Part shown: positions 18,701 through 26,245 of the stretch, piece after piece
Layout of the letters: the number at the start of each line of letters is the position of its first letter
Numbering within the stretch: position 1 is the first letter of the stretch
From: Sphingobacteriales bacterium
GTDB lineage: Bacteria > Bacteroidota > Bacteroidia > Chitinophagales > Chitinophagaceae
DNA length: 64,000 bases
NCBI GenBank assembly: GCA_016219985.1
Contig: JACRJO010000022.1
Coordinates: forward strand, 62,001-126,000
Reading direction: 5' to 3'
The notes under the pieces: model-generated
Told to the model about the DNA's origin: nothing
Seen by the model: the letters and a program-made list of their open reading frames with translations, nothing else
Databases searched by the model: none
Translations under genes and position numbers: made by a program

Positions 18701-19841
18701 GTTCAACGATACCAAACACCGGCGGGTAAATTACAAAACAATTGCAAGTACACGTTACCGTGAATATTTTTACCAGCTTATTGAAGATAAAAAAATGGCC
18801 TTCCCGCTCACCCGGGAAAGCAGCCTGGTCAGTGATGTGATCATTCCCAGCAGTGCCCGTCCCCTGGCCCCACAAGTGGAATATGTGATCCCGACCTTTG
18901 AATGGGACCGGGTGGAAAAAGGGAACCTCACCCTTACCGGGAGGGCATCCGGCCTGCGGGTTTACCTCAAACGGCCCTGGTACAGCAGCGGGGAGGGAGA
19001 ACAACTGGCCGTAGTGCTCGCCGTCCCCACCGTGAATTTCGGAATGATGAGTATTTCTTCATCTGGGGTACCGGTGAGTACCTGGGGCACGGATCCGACT
19101 AAATTATCTGCGCCCGTTCCAGGAGGCGTTTTGCTTACCCCGGAGAGTTTTGTGAACATCAAGGCGGAAAATAAGGAGGTGAACCTTTCTGCGGCAGAGA
19201 GCGCCGGGGCCAAAGTGAATATCGTGGCTTTCGATGTGAAGTATGATAAAGAAAGGCAACTGTACTATGCGGATATCATGCTGAATATCCTCACCGCGTA
19301 TTATCCTTTTGTCCGCCTGGCCCTCGCCAGGTACCAGCGTCATTCGTTACGAAAGGACGGGACGGATTGTTGCCTTTCCCCGGTTGTAGAGGCTGAATAT
19401 ATTCAGATTCCCGCGCCCAGGGCCAGTTCCCTGCAATTTGGCGGGGCAAAAAATATCATCACCGTGGCTATATCCGGAAGCCAGCCGGCGGTGGATACCC
19501 ATAATTTCTTCTTCCGATCCAGGGTGGAGTTCCTGGTAGAACCCATCGAGGCCGCTTCTTCTGAAAATGCCCATATCAGTATTACTGCCAAACCGGTGGA
19601 TAGTTACAGTTATATTCTGACCCAGGCGGATATCAAGAACTTCCTGTTCTATCACAGCCACCCATTCACCTTGCCGGCGGCCTATGCCAGTACCCCTTAC
19701 CGGGTGAAAGTGCTGGAATATGAAATGATCATTTATGATCCGCTGAAACCGAACCCGAATCCGGGCGGAGTGGTATTTGGCACGATGCCGATGAAGGACC
19801 GGTTGGTGTTCGCGGATGTCTATGTAGTGAATGGGGAATAG
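15750..19841 (+). CDS. Very large uncharacterised protein (second of a pair)
   Basis: A 1363-residue protein that I do not recognise. It has no signal peptide or membrane segment, so it should be cytoplasmic unless carried by the Tat-signal partner encoded just upstream. Composition is even and soluble. A region near 560-600 (FGKKYAIRIRTVDLAGNSV) reads like a fibronectin-type beta sandwich. The segment GEAIARWEGWSLSVPRPG (about 505-522) and the C-terminal PLKPNPNPGGVVFGTMPMKDR look like ordered signature regions that could serve as search seeds. Reading frame and codon use are uniform throughout, with no sign of frameshift. Size and tight spacing (30 bp) suggest the two proteins form a complex. 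No function is proposed. Confidence 0.85.
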   Translation: MKQKIIITALPNGPAKGNNSWKVSAAIALQVEDANTTLQQVPDMQQWAQLVKTAQFIVQVNGNPVAAKLVSKPADADLWKKLFTPAVKVKSFVQEDLSALPIASYPVKHVLSYIKGVVEQTGKNFAVDLPGSPYYTENPILTAVSDYSISEFPKRGREKITLDKLVTKKRTGERLKSILNKNKSIPFGETADPVMDFAQLKNFHGLYDVKEVKKFIQAAPPDFEFHDILSVLSNYPQLQRKLGLVVDLEFTLPAVTAPVKSPQTIRIIPSGIHFTTATQFICPATAFTKTATGFYAQAGGNSQIDKGHLKINTNAFTVFQVDTDGAALKLCQQVDALQLKKAKHIFYAAEARMPNEAAIPFFNNEAPRKEGLPSHRTAGIAVARNGMAENLSKKFLRMNQLKGLLTSGTAAPAGVTGTQASWVLTPEVLYADDINLGYRMDVQPEDKPGKWFSLHRRINQYSYVNPSGTAIEIPGMEPDEGFIQTSASEEKTETGSQLKVGEAIARWEGWSLSVPRPGSALNDPMLDKEEVYDKSKPGNADKENAKYKTPAIADFKLNVKPGIEKGSLPMLRFGKKYAIRIRTVDLAGNSVSSTTLPENMSEAVVGNIRYMRYEPVDAPFLVLGTDMRDGESSEVMVIRSNEGSTTEQYENANIDSRHKKAYSAEAIRHVKPPRSTVEMAGTHGMLDKGFGPANQAEALAIYKKITASKDPVVNESDASSKLTVVDGSQETIPVEYLADPMAAGVTFFIAASDPNPKLPDPEIFTRRVSFYFDEEVKDDADANKEAAYDAWMNPQTFRIVLKEGAPAIKWDSGSRTLVVTLQKGVIVKVNYACFWRPNDILHLSGILDMMGMNSLADAVGQRIARGQHWMFSPWRELSFVHAVQQPITKIGSQAYPHIANLVPDREYGATVAKLNSKLLVHGPSTGQLDMEADWIEWVDDVTKPELEKVPARSKVFHFTTLYAVFEYVFGAIVKGNPFPAVQHLFNDTKHRRVNYKTIASTRYREYFYQLIEDKKMAFPLTRESSLVSDVIIPSSARPLAPQVEYVIPTFEWDRVEKGNLTLTGRASGLRVYLKRPWYSSGEGEQLAVVLAVPTVNFGMMSISSSGVPVSTWGTDPTKLSAPVPGGVLLTPESFVNIKAENKEVNLSAAESAGAKVNIVAFDVKYDKERQLYYADIMLNILTAYYPFVRLALARYQRHSLRKDGTDCCLSPVVEAEYIQIPAPRASSLQFGGAKNIITVAISGSQPAVDTHNFFFRSRVEFLVEPIEAASSENAHISITAKPVDSYSYILTQADIKNFLFYHSHPFTLPAAYASTPYRVKVLEYEMIIYDPLKPNPNPGGVVFGTMPMKDRLVFADVYVVNGE

Positions 19842-19968
19842 TGAATGGGGCCTTCTAAGGGGCAGCTGGAAATTGAGTGACTTATCGTTTTCATTGGGGA
19901 GGAGTTAGTTGGTAGTCTTTAGTTTGTAGTTTGTAGTTCACACCTACTGCCCACTTCCTACTGCCTCC
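19829..19968. repeat. Low-complexity word repeats between convergent genes
   Basis: Starting within the last codons of the preceding gene, the sequence repeats short words with variation: GTGAATGGGGAATAGTGAATGG, and then TAGTTGGTAGTCTTTAGTTTGTAGTTTGTAGTT split over 19906-19938, followed by CTACTGCCCACTTCCTACTGCC. Each string is built from a 6-9 bp unit. Similar strings occur at 31.25-31.46 kb. No gene or terminator is seen here. Confidence 0.55.
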
Positions 19969-19971
19969 TCC

Positions 19972-21555
19972 CTATTTATGAATCTCACTCGTATAATGAA
20001 ACTCAATCTCCGGGTTATTGGTTTTCTCCGTATTGAGGAACCATTCGCTTTGCGCGAGGTACACGGGATGGCCATCCTTGTCTTCGCCGGAATTGGCCTG
20101 TTTGAACCGGAGGAAGTCCAATAATTTACCCGGGTCCTTACTGGTGAGCCAGCAGGCTTTATAAAAAGGCAGGGAATTAAATACCACAGAAGCGCCATAT
20201 TCATGGAGGAGTCGGTACTGGATCACTTCAAACTGCAGTTCACCTACACAACCGATTATTTTTTTATTCCCGCCAAACTGGGTAAACAACTGCGCCACGC
20301 CTTCATCGGTCAGCTGCAACAAACCTTTTTCCAGCTGCTTGGTCTTCATGGGGTCCTTGTTCACCACTTCCTTGAATATCTCCGGGGAAAAGGATGGAAT
20401 ACCGGTGAAATAAAAATCCTCCCCTTCTGTCAGGGTGTCCCCGATCTTGAAATTGCCGGTATCAAATAAACCCACCACATCACCCGCATAGGCATCCTCG
20501 ATAATGCTTTTATCACGGGCCATGAAAGAATAGGGATTACTGAACCGCACTTCTTTGTCCAGCCGCACATGGTGAAAATATTTATTCCGTTCAAAGCGAC
20601 CGGAACAGACCCGGAAGAATGCGATCCGGTCGCGGTGTTTGGGATCGAGGTTAGCATGGATCTTAAAAACAAAGCCACTCATTTTTTCTTCTTCCACGTT
20701 TACCTCCCTGGCCGTTGTTTGCCGGCTCCGCGGGGTCGGGGCAATGCGGATGAAGGTATCCAGCATTTCCTTCACCCCGAAATTATTGATGGCGCTGCCG
20801 AAAAAAACCGGCGCCACTTTTCCAGCGAGATAATCCTCCACATTCAGTTTACCATGTACCGCGTCCACCAGTTCCACGTCTTCGCGCAAATGGGCAGCGT
20901 CCGTTTCACCCAGTTTTTCATCCAGGATTTTATCGCGTAGATCTGAAATGGAAATACTGTCCTCATCGGCTCTTGTATTGGCCGTAAAGAGCAACAGGCT
21001 TTTCGAATCCAGGTTATAGACCCCTTTGAACTCTTTCCCGCTGTTGATCGGCCAGGTCATCGGGTGCAGGGCAATACTCAGCTCCTTTTCGATTTCTTCC
21101 AGCAGGTCGAAGCGGTTCTTCCCGTCGCGGTCCATTTTGTTGATAAACACGATTACAGGAGTATCCCGCATCCGGCACACTTCCATCAGGCGGCGGGTCT
21201 GGTCTTCCACCCCGTTCACACTGTCCACGACCAGGATCACACTATCCACGGCGGTCAGGGTACGGTAGGTATCTTCCGCAAAGTCCTTGTGACCGGGGGT
21301 ATCCAGCAGGTTGATGAGAATCTTGTTGTATTCAAAACTCATGACCGAAGTGGCCACCGAGATCCCTCTTTGTCTTTCGATCTCCATGAAGTCACTGGTC
21401 GCAAATTTTTTGATCTTATTGCTTTTCACCGCGCCGGCCACCTGGATGGCGCCCCCGAACAGGAGGAATTTTTCCGTCAACGTGGTTTTACCGGCATCCG
21501 GGTGGGATATGATCGCAAATGTGCGTCTTCTTTGTATCTCGTTATGGTACTTCAT
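19972..21555 (-). CDS. prfC: Peptide chain release factor 3
   Basis: RF3 is a translational GTPase that recycles RF1/RF2 from the ribosome after peptide release. The 527-residue protein has all G motifs: P-loop HPDAGKTT at 18-25, switch I ending in [17 protein letters not shown], and NKMDRDGK. Domain II (about 290-390) and the C-terminal domain with [20 protein letters not shown] follow in the usual order and length. The product differs from EF-G in lacking domains IV and V. Convergent with the 15750 gene; no clear terminator lies in the 130 bp between them. Confidence 0.95.
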   Translation of the reverse strand: MKYHNEIQRRRTFAIISHPDAGKTTLTEKFLLFGGAIQVAGAVKSNKIKKFATSDFMEIERQRGISVATSVMSFEYNKILINLLDTPGHKDFAEDTYRTLTAVDSVILVVDSVNGVEDQTRRLMEVCRMRDTPVIVFINKMDRDGKNRFDLLEEIEKELSIALHPMTWPINSGKEFKGVYNLDSKSLLLFTANTRADEDSISISDLRDKILDEKLGETDAAHLREDVELVDAVHGKLNVEDYLAGKVAPVFFGSAINNFGVKEMLDTFIRIAPTPRSRQTTAREVNVEEEKMSGFVFKIHANLDPKHRDRIAFFRVCSGRFERNKYFHHVRLDKEVRFSNPYSFMARDKSIIEDAYAGDVVGLFDTGNFKIGDTLTEGEDFYFTGIPSFSPEIFKEVVNKDPMKTKQLEKGLLQLTDEGVAQLFTQFGGNKKIIGCVGELQFEVIQYRLLHEYGASVVFNSLPFYKACWLTSKDPGKLLDFLRFKQANSGEDKDGHPVYLAQSEWFLNTEKTNNPEIEFHYTSEIHK

Positions 21556-21720
21556 GGTAAATGCTAAATCCGGCGGGTAGGTTTGCTTTTGGGTCCCGCC
21601 ATCCGGCTCATCGTACTATTTTTACGTTTTGCCCGGCAGGGCGCAAAGGTAATAACTGGGAAGAACTTACCGGCATCAAAAAACAGCCCTTAACCAGCCG
21701 GTTTGCCATCCAAATAAAAG

Positions 21721-21753
21721 TTGCCCCCCCTGCCCCATCTTGTGGTAAATTTG
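21721..21753 (+). promoter_or_regulatory. Promoter of the MacB-type permease gene
   Basis: TTG at 21721-21723 and TAAATTTG at 21746-21753 (22-bp spacing) match the Bacteroidota -33/-7 consensus. The box ends 4 bp before the first ATG at 21758. Transcription would therefore begin at about that ATG, implying either a leaderless message or use of the second in-frame ATG at 21800. Confidence 0.5.
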
Positions 21754-21757
21754 CCCC

Positions 21758-23014
21758 ATGATCCGCCGGTCCATCGAGATTGTCTTCAGCAGTATCAAAA
21801 TGACGCTGCAGGAATTATGGAAAAACAAGCTCCGTACATTCCTTTCCCTGCTGGGCGTTACCTTCGGTATTTTCTGCATTATCAGTGTACTGGCGGTGGT
21901 GAACAGCCTGGAACAGAATATCCAGAATGAGATTAAGGCCCTCGGCAACAATACGCTTTATGTGGATAAATGGGATTACAGTGCCGGGGGTGATTCCGAA
22001 TATCCCTGGTGGAAATATGTCAACCGGCCCGCACCAAAATACGAGGAACTGAAACAGATCAAGGAGCGCACCCCCAGCGCCCGGTTCGCCGCCTTCAAGA
22101 TCAGTATCTCCGATAATATATTTTTCGAGAACAGCCAGCTGACCGGGGTGAATGTTTATGGGATCAGTGAAGACTTTGATGAAATACAACCGGTGGAAAT
22201 CGCTTTTGGCCGCTACCTCTCGGACGCGGAATTCAGCCAGGGCAGTCCTGTTGGCGTGATCGGTAATGAATTAGCGGAAAAATTTTTCCTGGACCCGGAA
22301 AGAGCTGTGGGTAAAATGATCACCTGCCGGGGAAAGAAGATCACGGTAACCGGGGTGATCAAAAAGCAGGGCAAGACCATGATCGGGGGCTGGCAGTTTG
22401 ACCAGAGCGTCGTGCTCTCCTATCGTTTTGCCCGGAATATCATGGACCAGAAAAGAGCTGATCCGCTGATCCTGGTACAGGGACAGGATTACCTGACCAG
22501 CAAGGCCCTGAAAGATAACCTGACCGGTACCTTGCGGGCCATCCGGAAACTGACTCCGACCAAGGAAGAAAACTTTACCCTGAATGATATCAATGATTTC
22601 AGCGATGCCATCAGTGAAGCCTTTGTGAGCCTCAATATCGGGGGCTGGGCCATTGCCACTTTATCCCTGATCGTAGGTATGTTTGGGGTGGCCAATATTA
22701 TGTTTGTATCCGTCAGGGAACGTACCAGCCAGATCGGCCTGAAAAAAGCCATCGGGGCGAAGAAAAGAATTATCCTGGCGGAGTTCCTGCTCGAGTCCGC
22801 TTTCCTCTGCATTATCGGCGGACTGGTTGGATTGCTTTTCGTGTTCCTGCTGACTAAAATTCTCACCGGGGCCCTTGATTTCCCCGTCTATATTTCCACG
22901 AGCAACCTGGCTCTCGCCATTGGTATTTGTATCCTTGTAGGTGTGATCGCCGGTTATATTCCGGCCCGGCAAGCCGCGAGGATGGATCCGGTTGATGCGA
23001 TACGGAGTAAATGA
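21758..23014 (+). CDS. MacB/FtsX-type ABC transporter permease
   Basis: A 418-residue inner-membrane permease of the MacB family. It has one membrane helix at about 25-48 (TFLSLLGVTFGIFCIISVLAVV), a large periplasmic MacB-PCD domain (about 50-275), then three helices near 285-310, 335-365 and 380-405. It ends with the family motif GYIPARQAARMDPVDAIR. Such proteins couple with a separate LolD/MacB-like ATPase to move lipoproteins, peptides or antibiotics by mechanotransmission. No ATPase gene is adjacent, so its partner is encoded elsewhere. The start may be 21758 or, judging from the promoter box, the Met at 21800 (MTLQELWKNKL), which fits the usual family start equally well. Confidence 0.88.
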   Translation: MIRRSIEIVFSSIKMTLQELWKNKLRTFLSLLGVTFGIFCIISVLAVVNSLEQNIQNEIKALGNNTLYVDKWDYSAGGDSEYPWWKYVNRPAPKYEELKQIKERTPSARFAAFKISISDNIFFENSQLTGVNVYGISEDFDEIQPVEIAFGRYLSDAEFSQGSPVGVIGNELAEKFFLDPERAVGKMITCRGKKITVTGVIKKQGKTMIGGWQFDQSVVLSYRFARNIMDQKRADPLILVQGQDYLTSKALKDNLTGTLRAIRKLTPTKEENFTLNDINDFSDAISEAFVSLNIGGWAIATLSLIVGMFGVANIMFVSVRERTSQIGLKKAIGAKKRIILAEFLLESAFLCIIGGLVGLLFVFLLTKILTGALDFPVYISTSNLALAIGICILVGVIAGYIPARQAARMDPVDAIRSK

Positions 23015-23020
23015 TGGAAA

Positions 23021-23315
23021 AATGTGCCGATTAGCCAATGGAACTTTCATACGGGTAGCTGATCGGTATTTCGACTTCTGAGGAAATGTGCCAATTAATC
23101 AATGTGCCGATTAGCCAATGGAACTTTCATACGGGTAGGTGATCGGCAGTTCGGCTTCTAAGGTAATATGCCAATTAATCAATGTGACGATTAGCCAATG
23201 GAACTATCATACGGTAGCTGATCGGTATTTCGACTTCTGAGGAAATGTGCCAATTAATCAATGTGCCGATTAGCCAATGGAACTTTCATACGGGTAGCTG
23301 ATCGGCAGTTCGGCA
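23021..23315 (+). repeat. Four tandem 80-bp repeats, A orientation
   Basis: Units begin at 23021, 23101, 23181 and 23260 (periods 80, 80, 79; the last is partial). Each starts AATGTGCCGATTAGCCAATG, continues with GGAACTTTCATACGGGTAGC and TGATCGG, and ends near TGCCAATTAATC. Units differ at a few positions. The core words GCCGATTAGCCAAT and GTAGCTGATC are the reverse complement of words in the B-orientation units that follow. There are no conserved-repeat/unique-spacer features of a CRISPR array. Confidence 0.9.
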
Positions 23316-23340
23316 CATCATCTTAAAAAATCGTTCCGTT

Positions 23341-23490
23341 GATCAGCTACACATACGCTCCTCCATCGGCAAATTGGCTAATCGGCACATCCCTGTAAAC
23401 CCGAATTACTGATCAGCTACACATACGCTCCTCCATCGGCTAATTGGCTAATCGGCACATCCCTGTAAATCCGATCCGCTGATCAGCGGC
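23341..23490 (-). repeat. 70-bp repeats, B orientation, left of the four-helix-bundle gene
   Basis: Units begin at 23341 and 23411 and a truncated one at 23481, each starting GATCAGC. The body reads GATCAGCTACACATACGC, CTCCATCGGC, AATTGGCTAATCGGCACATC and CCTGTAAACCCGA. This is the reverse-complement orientation of the 23021 array. The junction between the two orientations (23312-23340) contains GGCACATCATCTTAAAAAA, a string that recurs with one fewer A at 23993 beyond the gene. The last unit ends about 10 bp from the stop codon of the gene at 23499. Confidence 0.9.
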
Positions 23491-23498
23491 CGGGCTAT

Positions 23499-23849
23499 TT
23501 ATGATTTGGCTGTTCCAATGATCTTATTGATGATTCGCTGAATGGACTTGAGTTTTTCCATTAATGGGGTTATATCCGGGTAGCCTTCCACTTGCTTACA
23601 AATCAACAGCCAGTATTCTGTCTCTTCTGCTTCTTTCGCCGCGATTTTAAACTTATGGATAAAATCACGCCGGCTTTCAGCATTTTGCGCCTCCCTGGTA
23701 TTGGCGCCAATTGAAGTGCCGGACCTGAGCAGTTGCCTTGCAATCATGTATTTTCTTTTTTCTTCCAGGTAATCACAGTAACGGACAATGTCGATCGCAA
23801 ACTCCAGTGTCAGTGTCAGAATTATATTTTCCTCTTTATACCCACTCAT
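23499..23849 (-). CDS. Four-helix-bundle protein (S23 / Avd-like)
   Basis: A 116-residue, nearly all-helical protein of the family found as 23S rRNA intervening-sequence (S23) proteins and related to Avd of diversity-generating retroelements. Typical features are LEFAIDIVRYCDYL, the central RQLLRSGTSIGANTREAQNAESRRDFIHKFKIAAKEAEETEYWL and a final amphipathic helix. Known relatives form basic pentameric barrels that bind nucleic acid. The start at 23849 gives the usual family length. A longer in-frame start at 23975 would add 42 residues partly encoded by the flanking repeat, so it is rejected. A TATTTTTG box at 23861-23854 (minus) abuts the ATG. The gene sits inside an array of 70-bp repeats. 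No reverse transcriptase is nearby, so it is not a DGR. Function unknown. Confidence 0.85.
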   Translation of the reverse strand: MSGYKEENIILTLTLEFAIDIVRYCDYLEEKRKYMIARQLLRSGTSIGANTREAQNAESRRDFIHKFKIAAKEAEETEYWLLICKQVEGYPDITPLMEKLKSIQRIINKIIGTAKS

Positions 23850-23951
23850 GAGACAAAAATAAAACATTGCCCTTCTGAAAAAGGCGTCGTCTCCTTCCAA
23901 TATAATTTCCTGGCTCTCAATCTTTAACAGAACCAAAAATGTTTCCCCGCA

Positions 23952-24381
23952 GATCAGACCCGTCCGCCCCTCCATCGGCTAATTGGCTAATCGGCACATC
24001 ATCTTAAAAATCGTTCCGCCGATCATCTATCCAAACGCCCATTCATTGGCTATTGGCTAATCGGCACATTTCTGTAAACCCGAATCACTGATCAGCTACC
24101 CATCCGCCCTTTCATTGGCTAATCGTCACATCCCTGCAAACCCGATCCGCTGATCAGCTACACATCCGCCCCTCCATCGGCTAATCGGCACATTGGCACA
24201 TCCCTGCAAACCGGGACTACTGATCAGCTACTCATACGCCCATTCATCAGCTAATCGGCACATTGGCACATCCATGCAAACCCGTTCCGCCGATCAGCTA
24301 CACATACGCTCCCCCATCGGCTAATTGGCAAATTGATTAATTGGCACATCCCTGCAAACCCGAACTACTGATCAGCTACCC
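23952..24381 (-). repeat. 70-bp repeats, B orientation, right of the four-helix-bundle gene
   Basis: Seven units start with GATCA at 23952, 24021, 24090, 24152, 24222, 24292 and 24370 (spacings 69, 69, 62, 70, 70, 78; the last truncated). They share GATCAGCTAC, ATACGCCC, CATCGGCTAATCGGCACATC and CCTGCAAACCCG, with the GGCTAAT/GGCACAT words present in different copy numbers per unit. Orientation matches the units left of the gene. Variation is by point changes and by gain or loss of 7-8 bp words, which suggests active slippage or recombination. The array ends 65 bp before tsaD. Confidence 0.9.
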
Positions 24382-24430
24382 CTCAGTAAGTTCCATAATA
24401 TCCAGTCAATCATTTACCCGCCAAAATGGT

Positions 24431-24438
24431 TAATTTTG
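24431..24438 (+). promoter_or_regulatory. -7 box of tsaD
   Basis: TAATTTTG is a full match to TAnnTTTG and ends 7 bp before the ATG at 24446, implying a leader of only a few nucleotides. The repeat array ends about 50 bp upstream of the box. Confidence 0.5.
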
Positions 24439-24445
24439 AAACTTC

Positions 24446-25486
24446 ATGCCCACTATTTTAGCAATAGAATCCAGTTGTGACGAAACCTCTGCAGCCATTT
24501 GCAGGGACGGAAAAATATTATCCAACTTTATCGCCAGCCAGTCCGTGCATGAACAATACGGCGGCGTGGTACCCGAACTGGCCTCCCGGGCGCACATGCA
24601 GAATATTGTACCCGTGGTGGACCAGGCATTGAAAGAAGCCGGTTGCCAGCTTTCCGGAATAGATGCTGTGGCATTTACCCAATCACCCGGGCTGATCGGA
24701 TCCCTGCTTGTCGGGGGACAATTTGCCCGGTCACTGGCCCTGGCCCTGGAAAAGCCGCTGATCGCGGTGCATCATATGCAGGCCCATGTATTGGCCAACC
24801 TGATCGGTGAACCCAAACCCTCCTTCCCCTTTTTATGTCTGACGGTGAGTGGCGGACACACACAGATCGTATTGTGCGAAAGTCCTGCCCGGATGAAAGT
24901 GATCGGGGAAACAATCGATGATGCGGCTGGCGAAGCCTTTGATAAATCGGCCAAACTGCTGGGACTTCCCTACCCCGGCGGGCCTTTAATTGATCAATAC
25001 GCGAAAAAAGGGAATCCCCTCCGTTTTTCTTTTCCCGAACCGCAGTTAGCCGGATTAAATTTCAGTTTCAGCGGGCTGAAGACCTCCATCCTGTATTTTT
25101 TGCAGAATGCAGGGAAAAGTCATGTGTACAAAGAAACCTTTACCGCAAGCGAGGAAGAGAAGCAACGCTTCATCAGCGAAAATATGGCTGATATCTGCGC
25201 CTCCATCCAGCACCGCATTATTACCATCCTGCTCAATAAACTGAAAAAGGCCGCCGTTGAAACAGGTATTAAAGATATTTGCCTGGCCGGGGGAGTCTCT
25301 GCCAACAGCGGCCTGCGGAATGGCTTTGCAGCAATGGGAAAAAAATACGGCTGGAATACATTTATCCCCGCCTTTGAGTATTGCACCGATAATGCCGGCA
25401 TGATCGCCATTACCGGCTACTATAAATTCCTGGAGGGGCACAGCGATCCACTTTCGATCCCCACCAGCGCCCGGGCTGAATGGTAA
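24446..25486 (+). CDS. tsaD: tRNA N6-adenosine threonylcarbamoyltransferase
   Basis: TsaD transfers the threonylcarbamoyl group to A37 of ANN-decoding tRNAs, acting with TsaB and TsaE. The 346-residue protein starts ILAIESSCDETSAAI, has the metal-binding H110 and H114 in HHMQAH, the nucleotide-binding LTVSGGHTQIVLC, and the C-terminal LAGGVSANSGLR and CTDNAGMIA with the third metal ligand Asp. Length and motif order are those of bacterial TsaD. It is followed after 18 bp by another tRNA-modification gene. Confidence 0.96.
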   Translation: MPTILAIESSCDETSAAICRDGKILSNFIASQSVHEQYGGVVPELASRAHMQNIVPVVDQALKEAGCQLSGIDAVAFTQSPGLIGSLLVGGQFARSLALALEKPLIAVHHMQAHVLANLIGEPKPSFPFLCLTVSGGHTQIVLCESPARMKVIGETIDDAAGEAFDKSAKLLGLPYPGGPLIDQYAKKGNPLRFSFPEPQLAGLNFSFSGLKTSILYFLQNAGKSHVYKETFTASEEEKQRFISENMADICASIQHRIITILLNKLKKAAVETGIKDICLAGGVSANSGLRNGFAAMGKKYGWNTFIPAFEYCTDNAGMIAITGYYKFLEGHSDPLSIPTSARAEW

Positions 25487-25504
25487 CCAATATTATTTTT
25501 TCGT

Positions 25505-26239
25505 ATGGCCAATCCTTATTTCAGGTTCAAACAGTTCACGATCTGCCAGGATCAATGCGCCATGAAAGTGACCACGGATGGTTGCCTGTTCGGCGCCTGG
25601 GTGGCCCGGGAACTGCGCGAAGAAAATAAAGAGGCCCGGCAATACCTCGATATTGGCGCCGGAACCGGTTTACTGCCACTGATGATCCTCCAGCAAAACC
25701 CCGGATGCCGGATCGATGCCATAGAAATCGATGCCCCTGCATACGACCAGGCAGTTCATAATATAACCGCCGCCGGCCGAAGCGAAAGCGTGCAGTTAAT
25801 CCATGGGGATATCAACACATTTAATCCGGGGAAAAAATACGATTGTATTATCAGCAACCCGCCCTTCTATGAAAGGGAACTGAAAGGAGAAGATACCCGA
25901 AAGAATATTGCCCATCACAATGAAGGGCTCCTGCTCCCTGATCTGTTGAAGCGCTGCAGGGAATTGCTGAAAGAAGAAGGGGCATTTTATTTAATGCTTC
26001 CCTATAAAAGAGAACGGGAAATCAGGGCCCTGCTGCGGGATAACGGTTGCACCCTGCTGAAAATCCTCCTGGCCAAACCTGCCGCACACCTGGGTTATTT
26101 CCGGATCCTGCTGAAAGCGGAGATTGGCGGATCTGCTGAAGCGGCCGGCTCCCCGGAAGAGATCAGTATAAAGGATGAACAGGGGCAATACACAGCGGCT
26201 TTCACCAGCCTGCTGAAGGATTATTATTTATTCCTGTAG
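25505..26239 (+). CDS. tRNA1(Val) (adenine37-N6)-methyltransferase-like
   Basis: A 244-residue SAM-dependent N6-adenine methyltransferase resembling TrmN6/YfiC, which modifies A37 of tRNA1-Val. It begins FRFKQFTICQDQCAMKVTTDGCLFGAW, a family signature. The SAM motif LDIGAGTG is at 48-55 and the catalytic NPPFY at 118-122. Position behind tsaD, another A37-modifying enzyme, fits (gap 18 bp, likely one transcript). The C-terminal half is less conserved, as usual for the family. Convergent with the next gene, with 6 bp between stop codons. Confidence 0.85.
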   Translation: MANPYFRFKQFTICQDQCAMKVTTDGCLFGAWVARELREENKEARQYLDIGAGTGLLPLMILQQNPGCRIDAIEIDAPAYDQAVHNITAAGRSESVQLIHGDINTFNPGKKYDCIISNPPFYERELKGEDTRKNIAHHNEGLLLPDLLKRCRELLKEEGAFYLMLPYKREREIRALLRDNGCTLLKILLAKPAAHLGYFRILLKAEIGGSAEAAGSPEEISIKDEQGQYTAAFTSLLKDYYLFL

Positions 26240-26245
26240 ATAAAA

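Noticed and set aside
12336..19841. Phage-tail-like or contractile injection cluster
   Set aside because: No tube, sheath, baseplate or ATPase gene accompanies the two large genes, and no sequence resembling those proteins is seen.
20569..20940. Plus-strand open frame inside prfC
   Set aside because: It is antisense to a well-conserved gene, has no start signal and resembles no protein family.
23499..23849. Diversity-generating retroelement accessory gene (avd)
   Set aside because: No reverse transcriptase and no template/variable repeat pair with adenine-specific changes is present in the window.
23021..24381. Candidate CRISPR array
   Set aside because: The units are 70-80 bp, vary along their whole length, and are present in both orientations. 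There are no constant repeats with unique spacers of even size, and no cas gene is near.
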